Notes: a model not told the origin generated them from the letters alone. A stretch of DNA of 64,000 bases from Closterium sp. Naga37s-1 (GCA_947471745.1 CANJKZ010001148.1:1251001-1315000), one strand, 5' to 3'. Shown: positions 49,900-63,350, numbered from the stretch's first letter. Numbers and translations are program-made.

Positions 49900-52800
49900 G
49901 AATGATGAAGGCTTTGAGGAGCCAGCAGCTGTGGGAAAGGTCACCCTACACCCTCTGGACTTTTGGGTGATCGACAGCGGTGCTACCTATACTATGGCAC
50001 CTCGCGCGGACTTGCTCACCGAACTTGAACCGTCACTGGTGAAGCATGTCACATCAGCTTTGGGGCAGCGAGCAGAGGTGAAAGGCATGGGCAAGGCCAT
50101 CTTCAAGGGTGCTGATGGAAAGATGGTGGGCCTCAAGAACGTGCTTTGGGTGCCCAGCCTTGCAGCCAACCTGATTTCCGTGCGGCGATTGGCAAAGGCC
50201 GGCATGGACACGAACTCGAAGGTAGCCAAGACCTACACCGCGAGCCAAGAGGCTTGGCGAGCGGATTCTTTGGGACCTTCACGAGGATAGGGACGTCTAC
50301 AACGAGATGTGGCAGATCCCTGTGGTCCCCTTGCCTAAGGAGAGGCAAGTGGCAGCAAGCGTCAGCACCAAGGGTGAAGCGGTTGGTAGCGGCTACGGCG
50401 CGAACGATGGCGCCAAGGCGAATGAGTCCAACAAGTGCAAACTTGGAGGGACCAGCAAGTTGTATGAACTTAAGGAGAGTGGTGCAGCAGCCAAGGAGCA
50501 GCACAAGGGTGAGGATAACCCTGAGGCAGCAGCGGAGGAGGACAACGGAGAGAGTATGTGGGGCGCTATTGCGAGCGCGGCATTCTCCAATCCAACTTCG
50601 GCTACGGGGGAGTGTGATTGGCTCACCTTGCATCGGCGAATGGGGCATGTGGCCCTGCCCATCTTGCAGCAGCTAGTGAAGAATGAGATGGTTGCTGGCA
50701 TATGTGTGAAGGGGGGGCCCGATGAGGTACTTGGCTGCCCGACGTGCATGCAAGCCAAGTTCACTCGTTTCCCATTCTCTAGTTCGGAGGCAATGGCTAA
50801 GGCACCACTTGATGAGGTGGTGATGGACGTGGTGGGCCCCCTGAAGCTTGGAGCTGCTGGAGCAGAGTATTTCCTCGCCATAGTGGATGTCTGCACCCGC
50901 ATGACTTGGGTGTACGTGCTGTCCAAGAAGAGCGACGTGGCTGAAACCGTGAAGACCGATCGGTTGCGGATGGTGGAGCGGCAACAAGACCGGCTAGTGA
51001 AGTCGATCCGCACCGATCGAGGGGGAGAGTTCCTGAGCAAGGAGTTCGGATTGTGGCTGAAGAATAATGGGATAAGGCACTCCCTTACCATGCCATACTC
51101 CCCTGCAATGAACGGCATCGCCGAGCGAGCGAACCGCACAATCACGGAGACGGCACGCGGGTTACTCATTGAAGCCGGGTTACCCGACTACTTCTGGCCT
51201 GATGCGGTGCGGAGCGCATGTGTGGCCAAGAACAGAGCCTTGACTCACGTGGGAGCAGACAAATGGGTGCCCTCTGTGGAGTGGATTGGAAGGAAGCCAA
51301 AGGTGGATATGCTTCGGGTGTTCGGGTGCATGTGCATGGCGCTCGTACCTAAGCATCTTCGGCACAACAAGCATGGTGCCAAGGCGATATGGGCCGTGCA
51401 CTTGGGCATGGCTCAAAACAGCAAGGGGTGGCTTCGTTGGGACCCATTCACCAAGAAGTTCTTAGTGAGCAGGGATTGCAAGTTCATCGAGAACCTGATG
51501 TACAAGGATTGGAAGGCGGAGAACGAGGCGAAGATAGGCGTGCGGTTTGGAGAGGTGAAGAGTTCTGGCCTGGAGCACGTGGAGCTGCCTTTGGAGCTGA
51601 GCAGCGGCAGCACTACCACAGGGCAATCTTCCCTTGTGAATGGGGGAGAGGAGGCCAAGGATGCAGAGGAAGAAGAGGAGGAAGTGCAGCAAGTGAGCGA
51701 GCATGCACCGACACTTCCTTCACGCGCTACGAGTGCTCCACGGATCCGAGTCACACCGCAGCAACGCCAAGGCCTTCAAGTCCCTGCAGCTGAGGAGGAA
51801 GGAAGGGGCAAGAGGAGAGTGCAAGCCCCTAATAGGCTGACGTATGATGTGCCGAGAAAGCAGGGAGCCAACGACGCTGCGGACCCTACTCGCGGGAGTT
51901 GTTATCAAAGGAGGGTGGTGAAGCAGATGGACATTGTAACAGCATTCCTCTACGGCGTTCTAGAGGAAGAGATCTTCATGGCGCAGCCAGAGGGGTTTGA
52001 TGATGGTAGTGGCAGAGTGTGGAAGCTGAAGAAGGCCCTCTATGGGCTGAAGCAGGCCCCTAGGCAATGGTACATGAAGCTGCACGAAGTGTTGGAGGAG
52101 ATCGGCTTCACTCCCTCAACGGCCGATCACACCTTGTTCATGCTTGGCGAGGGGGAGCAGAGGAGCTTCATGGTGGTGTACGTGGATGACATCCTCATCT
52201 TCTCACCCTCCTCTGACCTTGTGAAGGAGGTGATGCTGAAACTTCAAGACAAGTTCAAGTGCAAGTCTCTTGGTGACGTGAACTTCTACCTTGGGCTCCA
52301 CATCGAGCGTGACGTGGAGAAGCGGTGCATGCGGGTGCACCAACGGAAGTACCTGGAGGCCTTGGCTGCCAACTTTGGGCAGAGTGAAGGCCATGTGGCC
52401 ACTCCCTTTCCCTCTGGGTTCAAGTGTGTGAAGGGACCAGAGGAGGAGAGCGTTGGTGAAGAGGAGAGGCGCCGTTTTCACTCGTTGGTGGGCAGCCTCA
52501 TGTATGCGGCGGTAAACACTCGGCCGGACGTGGCCTTTGCTACCGGGCAGCTGGCTAGGGTTGTGCAATGCCCTAATGAGGAGCAGGTAGCAGCTGGAAT
52601 GAGGGTGGCCAAGTACCTTGGCCAAACACCGACCGTTGGGCTGCAATACTCGGCGGCGGCGCAAAGGCCCCAAAAGGTTGAACCCGGGCGTTTGTTCCTC
52701 ACCACATTTTCCGATGCCTCCTATGCATCGGAACCAAAGGACATGACAAGTGTGGGAGGCTTCATCTGCTGTGTTGGTGGAGGCCCAACTGCTTGGGAGA

Positions 52801-53165
52801 GGAAGAAGCAGGCTGATCAAGCATTGAGCTCGGTGGAGTCCGAGTACATGGCACTCTTCCGTGTCATACGGGAGATTGTGTGGCAGCGGCGTTTGTTGGC
52901 TGAATTGGGGTAGGAGCAGAAAGGACCTACCCCACTCTACTGTGACAGCCAGGGAGCCATTGCTCTTGCTAAGAACCCTGTGTTGCACGGCCTCACCAAG
53001 CACATGAGGGTGAAGTTGCACTGGACAAGGAGCATGGTGGCCGCGGGTGAAGTTGAGCTGCACTACGTGAAGACGACGGGGCAGCCGGCTGACATGATGA
53101 CTAAGAGGCTGGTGGAGCAGCAGCATTGGAAGTGTTGCAAGCTGTCTGGGATGGCTCTGAACTGA
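49900..53165 (+). pseudogene. pol: copia pol region (PR-IN-RT-RNase H), fossil
   Basis: The protease active site WVIDSGATYTM is near 49,965. The gag-pre-integrase zinc-binding part is at ~50,610-50,790 (LHRRMGHVALP, then CPTCMQAK). The integrase core is at ~50,800-51,200 (MDVVGPL, IRTDRGGEFLSKEF, YSPAMNGIAERANRTI, covering the D-D-E triad). An acidic hinge lies at ~51,550-51,850. The reverse transcriptase part is at ~51,920-52,420 (MDIVTAFLYGVLEEEIFM, YGLKQAPRQWY, YVDDILIFSPS). RNase H is at ~52,700-53,090 (FSDASYASE, SSVESEYMAL, YCDSQGAIALAKN). All are Ty1/copia family signatures. The region as a whole is broken. Confidence 0.93.
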
Positions 53166-53194
53166 GGGAGCAACATATCCTAAGGCCAACAATC

Positions 53195-53204
53195 CGAGGG
53201 GGAG
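53195..53204 (+). other. Polypurine tract
   Basis: CGAGGGGGAG two bases before the 3' LTR, the usual plant copia form (GAGGGGGAG). It is the plus-strand priming site of reverse transcription. Confidence 0.85.
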
Positions 53205-53206
53205 TT

Positions 53207-54037
53207 TGTTGGTGCAACCCTACGGTTTGCACTCGGCTTGTTGTCCGTGTGCGGGCATGCGTGTGTGCATGGAATGGTATGAGGGCATGGGATAATATAT
53301 ATTTCATGCTTATAATAGTGTGTGAATGTTGAGTCATGATGTCGAGTGTGTGTGTCGAGTCAATAGCGAGTTATCGCTAGTCGCGTGTCACGCGGTCGTT
53401 TGTGTCCCGTGCGCAGTTTCAATTTTGTCGTGTGTCTCGTGCACGGTTTCTATTTTGTCGTGTGTGTGGAACGTTCGGCATGTCGCAGGTGTGTGCAGCA
53501 GGCCCATCAAAAACTCAAGGATGAGTTTGTGGTGAAAAACCAGAGCCTTGGTGTCAAGATTCAAGTGATCGCGAAGCCCGCGAAAAAGGGTACACCTCAA
53601 GATATTGAAGATAGTTACATTACTTTGAGTAGTGTAACATTTCACTCGGTGTAGGCCCTAGTGAAGGGTAGTTTCGAGACCCTTCGTGGTTGGGGACAGT
53701 GTGGCACTGTTCCACATCACTGTACCTCGGTTCTTGGGGTTTGTAGGAGCTGGGAGTCATTCCCAACTCGTAACTCTTCCTACCTTGTGTTCTAAGACTA
53801 TAGTGGCTGCCATAGTGCCGTTCGTTCAAACTGAAGCTGTGTCGTCAATACTTGGTGAAATCGTGCGATCTAAATTGCCTATTGTAGGCGACGTTAAGAC
53901 GCTCCGGATCCAATTTAAATCAGGTCATGTGAAGCTGTGACCAGAACGCTATGAACGTTTAAAGCCGCCGTGCCGAAATCCTACTGTGCACTCTATCTTT
54001 CGTTTTAGGCACATTGAAGCCTACTGTGACCATAACA
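53207..54037 (+). repeat. 3' LTR of the plus-strand copia element
   Basis: 831 bp, TGTTGGTGCAACCCTACGG to GTGACCATAACA. It is followed at once by the CAGGC target duplication and satellite. It is longer than the 5' LTR by 53 bp, from indels. Confidence 0.95.
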
Positions 54038-54162
54038 CAGGCCTGTTGGCCGAATGGACCGGTTAGACAAACTGGCCTATTGCTCCTATGGACCGGTTGG
54101 ACCAATAGGCCTGTTGGTCCCATTGACTGGTTGGACCAACTGGCCAATTGGTCCTATGGAAC

Positions 54163-54985
54163 GGTTGGACCAACTGGCCTGCTGGCTAAATGGACTGGTT
54201 GGACAAACTGGCCTGTTGGTCCTATGGACCGGGTTGACCAACTGGCCTTTTGGTCCTATGGACCGGTTGGACCAACTGGCATGTTGGTCCTATGGACTGG
54301 TTGGACCAACTAGCCAGTTGGTCCTATGGACCGGTTGGACCGAGTGGCCTGTTGGTCCTATTGACCGGTTGGACAAACTGACGTGTTGGTCCTATTGACC
54401 AGTTGGATCAACTCGCCTGTTAGTCCTATGGTCTGGATGAACCAACTGGCCTGTTGGCCCAATGGATCGGTTGGACCAAGTAGATTGTTGGTCCAATGGA
54501 GCGGTTGGACCAACTGGCCTGTTGGCCGAATGGACCGGTTGGACCAACTGGCCTGTTGTTTCTATGGACCGGTTGGACGAACTGACGTCCTATGGACCGG
54601 TTGGACCAACTGGCTTGTTGGTCCTATGGACCGGTTGGACCAACTGACGTGTTGGTCCTATGGACCGGTTGGACCAACTGGCAAGTTGGTCCTATGGAAG
54701 GGTTGGACCAACTGGCCTGTTGCTCCAATGGACCGGTTGGACCGAGTGGCCTGTTGGTCCTATGGACAAGTTGGACCAACTGGCCTATTGGCCGAATGGA
54801 GTTGGACCAACTGGACTGTTGGTCATATGGACCGGTTGGACCGATTGGCCTGTTAGCCGAATGGACCGATTGGACCAACTGGCCTATTGGTCCTATGGAC
54901 CGGATGGACCGACTAGCGAGTTGGTCCTACGGACCTGTTGGACCAACTAGCCTGTGTGCAGAATGGACCGGTTAGACCAACAGGC
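54163..54985 (+). repeat. 1,277-bp-offset duplication, copy 1
   Basis: About 820 bp that reads identically to 55,440-56,262, including the rare forms GGTCTGGATGAACC, TTGTTTCTATGG, GACGTCCTATGG and the shortened GCCGAATGGAGTTGG monomer. Beyond the identical part the two copies continue to match with a few differences to about 55,180 and 56,457. Confidence 0.92.
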
Positions 54986-55439
54986 CGGTTGGCCAAATGG
55001 GCCGGTTGGACCAGCTGGCCTGTTGGTCCTATAGACCAGTTGGACCATCTAACATGTTTGTCTTGCGGACCGGTTGGACCAACAGGCCTGTTGGTCCTAT
55101 AGACCGGTTGGACCAACTCGCTTGTTGGTCCTATGGACCGGTTGGACCAACTGGCCTGTTTGCCCAATGGACCGGTTGGACCAACTGGCCTGTTGTTTCT
55201 ATGGACCGGTTGGACGAACTGACGTCCTATGGACCGGTTGGACCAACTGGCTTGTTGGTCCTATGGACCGGTTGGACCAACTGACGTGTTGGTCCTATGG
55301 ACCGGTTGGACCAACTGGCATGTTCGTCCTATGGAAGGGTTGGACCAACTTGCCTGTTGCTCCAATGGACCGGTTGGACCGAGTGGCCTGTTGGTCCTAT
55401 GGACAGGTTGGACCAACTGGCCTTTTGGCCGAATGGACC

Positions 55440-56262
55440 GGTTGGACCAACTGGCCTGCTGGCTAAATGGACTGGTTGGACAAACTGGCCTGTTGGTCCT
55501 ATGGACCGGGTTGACCAACTGGCCTTTTGGTCCTATGGACCGGTTGGACCAACTGGCATGTTGGTCCTATGGACTGGTTGGACCAACTAGCCAGTTGGTC
55601 CTATGGACCGGTTGGACCGAGTGGCCTGTTGGTCCTATTGACCGGTTGGACAAACTGACGTGTTGGTCCTATTGACCAGTTGGATCAACTCGCCTGTTAG
55701 TCCTATGGTCTGGATGAACCAACTGGCCTGTTGGCCCAATGGATCGGTTGGACCAAGTAGATTGTTGGTCCAATGGAGCGGTTGGACCAACTGGCCTGTT
55801 GGCCGAATGGACCGGTTGGACCAACTGGCCTGTTGTTTCTATGGACCGGTTGGACGAACTGACGTCCTATGGACCGGTTGGACCAACTGGCTTGTTGGTC
55901 CTATGGACCGGTTGGACCAACTGACGTGTTGGTCCTATGGACCGGTTGGACCAACTGGCAAGTTGGTCCTATGGAAGGGTTGGACCAACTGGCCTGTTGC
56001 TCCAATGGACCGGTTGGACCGAGTGGCCTGTTGGTCCTATGGACAAGTTGGACCAACTGGCCTATTGGCCGAATGGAGTTGGACCAACTGGACTGTTGGT
56101 CATATGGACCGGTTGGACCGATTGGCCTGTTAGCCGAATGGACCGATTGGACCAACTGGCCTATTGGTCCTATGGACCGGATGGACCGACTAGCGAGTTG
56201 GTCCTACGGACCTGTTGGACCAACTAGCCTGTGTGCAGAATGGACCGGTTAGACCAACAGGC
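55440..56262 (+). repeat. 1,277-bp-offset duplication, copy 2
   Basis: Apparently identical partner of 54,163-54,985. The interval between them (~55,170-55,440) is itself a partial copy, because TTGTTTCTATGGACCGG occurs near 54,556, 55,193 and 55,833. There were therefore at least two duplication events. Confidence 0.92.
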
Positions 56263-57117
56263 CTGTTGGCCAAATGGGCCGGTTGGACCAGCTGGCCTGT
56301 TGGTCCTATAGACCAGTTGGACCATCTGACATGTTTGTCTTGCGAACTGGTTGGACCAACAGGCCTGTTGGTCCTATAGACCGGTTGGACCAACTCGCTT
56401 GTTGGTCCTATGAACCGGTTGGACCAACTGGCCTGTTTGCCCAATGGACCGGTTGGACCAACTGGATTGTTGGTCCAATTGACCGGTTGGACCAACTCGC
56501 CTGTTAGTCCTATGGACTGGATGGACCAACTGGCCTGTTGGCCCAATGGATCGGTTGGACCAAGTAGAAGGTTGGTCCAATGGACCGGTTGGACGAACTG
56601 GCCTGTTGGTCCTATGGAACGGTTGGACCAACTGGCCTGTTGGCCGAATGGACCGGTTGGACCTACTAGTTTGTTGGTCCTATGGAACGGTTGGACCAAC
56701 TAACGTGTTGGTCCTATTGACCGGTGGGACCAACTGGCCTGTTGCTCCAATGGACCGGTTGGAGCAATTGGACTATTGGTCCTATAGACCGGTCGGACCG
56801 ACAGGCCTGTCTTGTGGACCAGTTGGACCAACTGGCCTGTTGGCAGAATGGACCGGTTAGACCAACAGGCCTGTTGGTCTTGTGGACCGGTTGGACCAAC
56901 ACACCTGTTGGTCTTGTGGACCGGTTGGACCAACAGGCCTGTTGGCTGAATGGACTGGTTAGACCAACTGGCCTATTGGTCCTATGGACCGGTTGGACCA
57001 ATAGGTGTGTTGGTCCCATCGACTGGTTGGACCAACTGGCTTGTTGGTCCTATGGAACGGTTGAACCAACTGTCCTGCTGGCCAATTGGACCGGTTGGAC
57101 CAACTGGCCTCTTGGTC

Positions 57118-58000
57118 CTATAGACTGGTTGGCCCAACTGGCCTCTTGGTCCTGTGGACCAGTTGGACCAACAAGCATGTTGGCCGAATGGACCGGTTGG
57201 ACCAACTGGCCTGCTGATCCAATAGACTGGTTGGACCAACTGGCCTTTTGGTCCTATTGACCGGTTGGACCAACTGGCTTGTTGGCCGAATAGACCGGTT
57301 GGACCAACTGCCCTGTTGCTCCAATCGACCGGTTGGACCAACAGGCCTGTTGTCCTATGGTCCAGTTGGACCAACTGGCCTGTTGGTCCTATCGACCGGT
57401 TGGACCAACTGGCATGTTGGTCCTATGGAACGTTCGGACCAACTAGCATGTTGGTCCTATGGACCGGTTGGACCAACCGACGTGTTGGTCCTATGGACTG
57501 GTTGGACCGAGTGGCCTGTTGGCCCTATGGACCGGTTGGACCATCGGACGTGTTGGTCCTATGGACCGGTTGGACCAACTGGCCTGTTGGCCGAATGGAC
57601 CGGTTGGACCAACTGGTATGTTGGTCCTATGGACCGGATGGACCAATTGTCCTGTTGGCCCAATGGATCGGTTGGACCAACTAGATTGTTTGTCCAATGG
57701 ACCGGCTGGACCAACAGGCCTGTTGGTCCTATGGATCGGTTGGACCAACTAACGTGTTGGTCCTATGAACCGGTTGAATCAACTGGCATGTTGGTCCTAT
57801 GGACCGGTTGGACCAACTCGCCTGTTGCTCCAATGGACCGGTTGGACCGAGTGACCTCTTGGTCCTATCGACAGGTTGGACCAACTGGCATGTTGGCCAA
57901 ATGGACCGGTTGGACCAACTTGCCTGTTGGTCCTATGGACTGGATAGACCAACTTGCCTATTGGCAGAATGGACCGGTTGGACCAACTGGCCTGTTGATC
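57118..58000 (+). repeat. Higher-order repeat with CCCTGTTGCTCC markers, copy 1
   Basis: The order CCTCTTGGTCCTGTGGACC, GGCCTTTTGGTCCTAT, GCCGAATAGACCGG, CCCTGTTGCTCCAATCG, GGCCTGTTGTCCTATGG, GACCGAGTGGCC recurs at an offset of 4,303 bp (near 61,421) and again about 1,930 bp further on (near 63,351). Confidence 0.8.
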
Positions 58001-61000
58001 CAATGGACCGGTTGGACCAACTGGCCTGTTGGTCCAATGGACCGGTTGGACCAACTGGCTTGTTGGCCGAATGGATCAGTCGGACCAACTGGCCTGTTGA
58101 TCCAGTGGATTGGTTGGACCAACTAGCCTGTTGGCCCAATGGACCGGTTGGACAAACTAACATGTTGGCTCAATGAACCGATTGGACCAACTGACATGTT
58201 GGTCCTATGGACCAGTTTGACCAACTAACCCATTGGTCTAATGGACCGGTTGGACCAACTGGCCTGTTGGCCCAATGGACCGGTTGGACAAATTAACCTG
58301 TAGGCCCAATGGACTGGTTGGACCAACTGGACTGTTGTTCCTATGGACCGGTTGGACCAACTGGACTGTTGTTCCTATGGACCGGTTGGACCAATTGGCC
58401 TGTTGGCAGAATGGATCGTTTGGACCGACATGCCTGTTAGCCGAATGGACCGGTTGGACCAACAGGCCTGTTGGTCCTATGAACCGGATGGACCGACTAG
58501 CCTGTTGGTCCAATGGACAAATTGGACCAACTGGCCTGTTAGCAGAATCGAACGGTTGGACCAACAGGCCTATTGGTCCTATAGACCGGTTGGACCAACT
58601 GACCTGTTGGTCTTGTGGACCGGTTGGGCCAACAGACCTATTGGTCCCATCGACTGGTTGGACCAACTGGCCTGTTGGTCCTATGACACGGTTGGACCAA
58701 CTGGCCTATTGGTCCTATGGACCGGTTGGACCAAAAGGCCTGTTGGTCCCATCGACTGGTTGGACCAACTGGCCTGTTGGTCCTATGACACGGTTGGACC
58801 ATCTGGCCTGCAGGCTAAATGGACCGGTTGGACCGAGTGGCATGTTGGTCCTATGGACCGGTTGGACCAACTGACGTGTTGGTCCTATGGACCGGTTGAA
58901 TTAACTCGCCTATTGGTCCTATGGACTGGATGGACCAACTGGCCTGTTGGCTCAATGGAAAAGTTGGTCCAAGTAGATTGTTGGTCCAATGGAGAGGTTG
59001 GACCAACTGGCCTGTTGGTCCTATGGACCGGTTGGACCAACTGACGTCCTATGGACCGGTTGGACCAACTGGCTTGTTGGTCCTATGGACCGGTTGGACC
59101 AACTGACGTGTTGGTCCTATGAACTGGTTGGACCAACTGGCATGTTGGTCCTATGGAAGGGTTGGACCAACTGGCCTGTTGCTCCAATGGACCGGTTGGA
59201 CCGAGTGGCCTGTTGGTCATATGGACAGGTTGGACCAACTGGCCTGTTGGCCGAATGGACCGGTTAGACCAACAGGCCTGTTGGCCAAATGGGCCGGTTG
59301 GACCAGCTGGCCTGTTGGTCCTATAGACCAGTTGGACCATCTGACATGTTTGTCTTGCGAACCGGTTGGACCAACAGGCCTGTTGGTCCTATAGACCGGT
59401 TGGACCAACTCGCTTGTTGGTCCTATGGACCGGTTGGACCAACTGGCATGTTTGCCCAATGGACCGGTTGGACCAACTGGATTGTTGGTCCAATTGACCG
59501 GTTGGACCAACTCGCCTGTTAGTCCTATGGACTGGATGGACCAACTGGCCTGTTGGCTCAATGGATCGGTTGGACCAACTAGATTGTTGGTCCAATGGAC
59601 CGGTTGGACCAACTGGCCTGTTGGTCCTATGGACTGGTTGGACCAACTGTCATGTTGGTCCTAAGGGCCGGTTGGACCAACTGGCCTGTTGGCCGAATGG
59701 ACTGGTTGGACCAACTGGCCTGTTGGTCCTATGGACCGGTTGGACCAACTAACGTGTTGGTCCTATGAATCGGTTGGACCAACTAACGTGTTGATCCTAT
59801 GGACCGGTTGGACCAAGTGACGTGTTGGTCCTATAGACCAGTTGGACAAACTGGCATGTTGGTCCTGTGACACGGTTGGACCAACTGGCCTGCTCGCTAA
59901 ATGGACTGGTTGGACCAACTGGCCTGCTGGTCCTATGGACCGGTTGGACCAAGTGGCCTGTTGGTCCTATGGACCGGTTGGACCAAGTGGCCTGTTGGTC
60001 CTATGGACCGGTTGGACCAACTGCATGTTGGTCCTATGGACCGGTTGGACCAACTCGTCTGTTGGTCCTATGGACTGGATGGACCAACTGGCCTGTTGTC
60101 CAATGGATCGGTTGGACCAAGTAGATTGTTGGTCCAATGAATAGGTTGGACCAACTGGCCTGTTGGCCGAATGGACCGGTTGGACCAACTGGCCTGTTGG
60201 TCCTATGGACCGGTTGGACCAACTGACGTCCTATGGACCGGTTGGACCAACTGGCTTGTTGGTCCTATGGACCGGTTGGACCAACTGACGTGTTGGTCCT
60301 ATGGACCGGTTGGACCAACTGGCATGTTGGTCCTATGGACCGGTTGGACCAACTGACGTGTTGGTCCTATGGACCGGTTGGACCAACTGGCCTGTTGCTC
60401 CAATGGACCAGTTGGACCGAGTGGCATGTTGGTCCTATGGACAGGTTGGACCAACTGGCCTTTTGGCCGAATGGACCGGTTGGACCAACTGGACTGTTGG
60501 TCATATGGACCGATTGGACCAACAGGCCTATTAGTCCTATGGACCGGATGGACCGACTAGCGTGTTGGTCCTATGGACCAGTTGGACCAACTGTCCTGTT
60601 TGCAGAATGGACAGGTTAGACCAACAGGCCTGTTGGCCAAATGGACCGGTTGGACCAACTGGCCTGTTGGTCCTATAGACCGGTTGGACCAACTGACCTG
60701 TTGGTCTTGTGGACCGGTTGGACGAACAGGCCTGTTGGTCCTATGGACCAGTTGGACCAAATCGCCTGTTGGTCCTATGGACCGTTTGGACCAACTAGCC
60801 AGTTGGCCCAATGGACCGGTTGGACCAACTGGATTGTTGGTCCAATTGACCGATTGGACCAACTCGCCTGTTGGACCTATAGACTGGATGGGCCAACTGG
60901 CATGTTGGCCCAATGGATTGGTTGGACCAAGTAGATTGTTGGTCCAATGGACCGGTTGGACCAACTGGCCTGTTGGTCCTATGGACCGGTTGGACCAACC

Positions 61001-61420
61001 GGCATGTTGGCCGAATGGACCGGTTGGACCAACTGGCTTGTTGGTCCTATGGACCGGTTGGACCAACTGACGTGTTGGTCCTATAGACCGGTTGGACCAA
61101 CTAGCCTGTTGCTACAATGGACCGGTTGGACCAACTGGCATGTTGATCCTATGGACAGGTTGGACCAACTGGCTCGTTGGCCGAATGGACCGGTCGGACC
61201 GACAGGCCTATTAGCCGAATAAACTGGTTGGACCAACTGGCCTGTTGGCAGAATGGACTGGTTGGAACAACAGGCCTGTTGGTCCTATAGACCGGTTGGA
61301 CCAACAGGCCAGTTGGCCGAATGGACCCGTTAGACCAACTGGCCTATTGGTCCCATTGAACGGTTGGACCAACTGGCCTGCTGGCCAAATGGACCGGTTG
61401 GACCAATTGGCCTCTTGGTC

Positions 61421-62020
61421 CTATAGACAGGTTGGCCCAACTGGCCTCTTGGTCCTGTAGACCAGTTGGACCAACAGGCATGTTGGCCGAATGGACCGGT
61501 TGGACCAACTGGCCTGTTGATCCAATGGACTGGTTGGACCAACTGATCTTTTGGTCCTATGGACCGGTTGGACAAACTGGCCTGTTGGCCGAATAGACCG
61601 GTTGGACCAACTTCCCTGTTGCTCCAATGGACCGGTTGGACCAACAGGCCTGTTGTCCTATGGTGCGGTTGGACCAACCGGCCTGTTGGTTCTATGGACC
61701 GGTTGGACCAATTGGCATGTTGGTCCTATGGAACGGTTGGACCAACTGGCATGTTGGTCCTATGGACCGGTTGGGCCAACTGACGTGTTGGTCCTATGGA
61801 CTGGTTGGACCGAGTGGCCTGTTGGTCCTATGGACCGGTTGGACCATCTGACGTGTTGGTCCTATGGACCGGTTGGACCAACTGGGATGTTGGTCCTATG
61901 GACCGGATGGACCAACTGGCCTGTTAGCCGAATGGATCGGTTGGACCAACTAGATTGTTGGTCCAATGGACCGGTTGGACCAACTGGCCTGTTGGTCCTA
62001 TGGACCGGTTGGACCAACTG
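61421..62020 (+). repeat. Higher-order repeat with CCCTGTTGCTCC markers, copy 2
   Basis: Second copy of the 57.1-kb unit. It shares GCCGAATAGACCGG, CTTCCCTGTTGCTCC and GTTGTCCTATGG in order with the third copy 1,930 bp downstream, and the two are closer to each other than to the first. Confidence 0.8.
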
Positions 62021-63350
62021 ACCTGTTGGTCCTATGGGCCGGTTGGCCCAACTGGCCTATTGGCCGAATGGACTGGTTGGACCAACTGGCCTATTGGTCC
62101 TAAGGACTGGTTGGACCAACTGACCGGTTGGCTCAATGAACCAATTGGACCAACTGACCTGTTGGTCCTATGGACCAGTTTGACCAACTGGCAAATTGGT
62201 CTAATGGACCGGTTGGACCAACTGGCTTGTTGGCCCAATGGACCGGTTGGGCAAACTAACCTTTTGGTCCTATGGACCGGTTGGACCAACTGGCCTGTTG
62301 GTCCTATGGACCGGTTCGACCAACTGACGTCCTATGGACCGGTTGGACCAACTGGCTTGTTGGTCCTATGGACCGGTTGGACCAACTGACGTGTTGGTCC
62401 TATGGACCGGTTGGACCAACTGGCATGTTCGTCCTATGGAAGGGTTGGACCAACTTGCCTGTTGCTCCAATGGACCGGTTGGACCGAGTGGCCTGTTGGT
62501 CCTATGGACAGGTTGGACCAACTGGCCTTTTGGCCGAATGGACCGGTTGGACCAACTGGACTGTTGGTCATATGGACCGATTGGACCAACAGGCCTATTA
62601 GTCCTATGGACCGGATGGACCGACAAGCGTGTTGGTCCTATGGACCAGTTGGACCAACTCGCCAGTTGGTCCTATGGACCGGTTGGACCAACTGGATTGT
62701 TGGTCCAATTGACCGATTGGACCAACTCGCCTATTGGTCCTATGGACTGGATGGGCCAACAGGCATGTTGACCCAATGGATTGGTTTGACCAAGTAAATT
62801 GTTGGTCCAATGGATCGGTTGGACCAACTGGCCTGTTGGCCGAATGGACCGGTTGGACCAACTGGCTTGTTGGTCCTATGGATCGGTTGGACCAACTGAC
62901 GTGTTGGTCCTATGGACCGGTTGGACCAACTGGCCAGTTGCTACAATGGACCGGTTGGAGCGAGTGGTCTGTTGGTCCTATGGACAGGTTGGACCAACTG
63001 GCCTGTTGGCCGAATGGACCAGTTGGACCAACTGGAATGTTGGTCCCTTGGACCAGTCGGACCGACAGGCCTGTTAGTCGAATGAACCGGTTGGACCAAG
63101 TGGCCTGTTGGCAGAATGGACTGGTTGGACCAACAGGCCTGTTGGTCCTATAGACCGGTTGGTCCAACAGACCTGTTGGTCTTGTGGACCGGTTGGACCA
63201 ACAGGCCTGTTGGCCGAATGGACCGGTTCGACCAACTGGCCTATTGGTCCCATCGACTGGTTGGACCAACTGGCCTGTTGGTCAAATGGAACGGTTGGAT
63301 CAACTGGCCTGCTGGCCAAATGGACCGGTTGGACCAATTGGCCTCTTGGT

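Larger units (their letters stand above)
47981..54037 (+). mobile_element. Ty1/copia LTR retrotransposon, nearly whole, plus strand
   Basis: A 6.06-kb element with LTRs at 47,981-48,758 and 53,207-54,037. It has TG...CA ends and a 5-bp target duplication CAGGC (47,976-47,980 and 54,038-54,042). It has an initiator-Met primer site, gag with zinc knuckle, protease, integrase, reverse transcriptase and RNase H in copia order, and a polypurine tract before the 3' LTR. The LTRs differ by about 23 substitutions plus indels of ~53 bp in total, about 3% by eye in aligned sequence. That is similar in age to the minus-strand element. The coding part looks broken in about five places, so it is a fossil copy. 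Confidence 0.96.

Noticed and set aside
57248-58126. A 34-residue peptide period suggesting pentatricopeptide (PPR) repeats
   Set aside because: The period follows from 3 x 34 bp = 34 codons. The sequence (MDRLDQLACWSYGPVGPTG) has no PPR helix pattern and is full of Pro, Gly and Trp.
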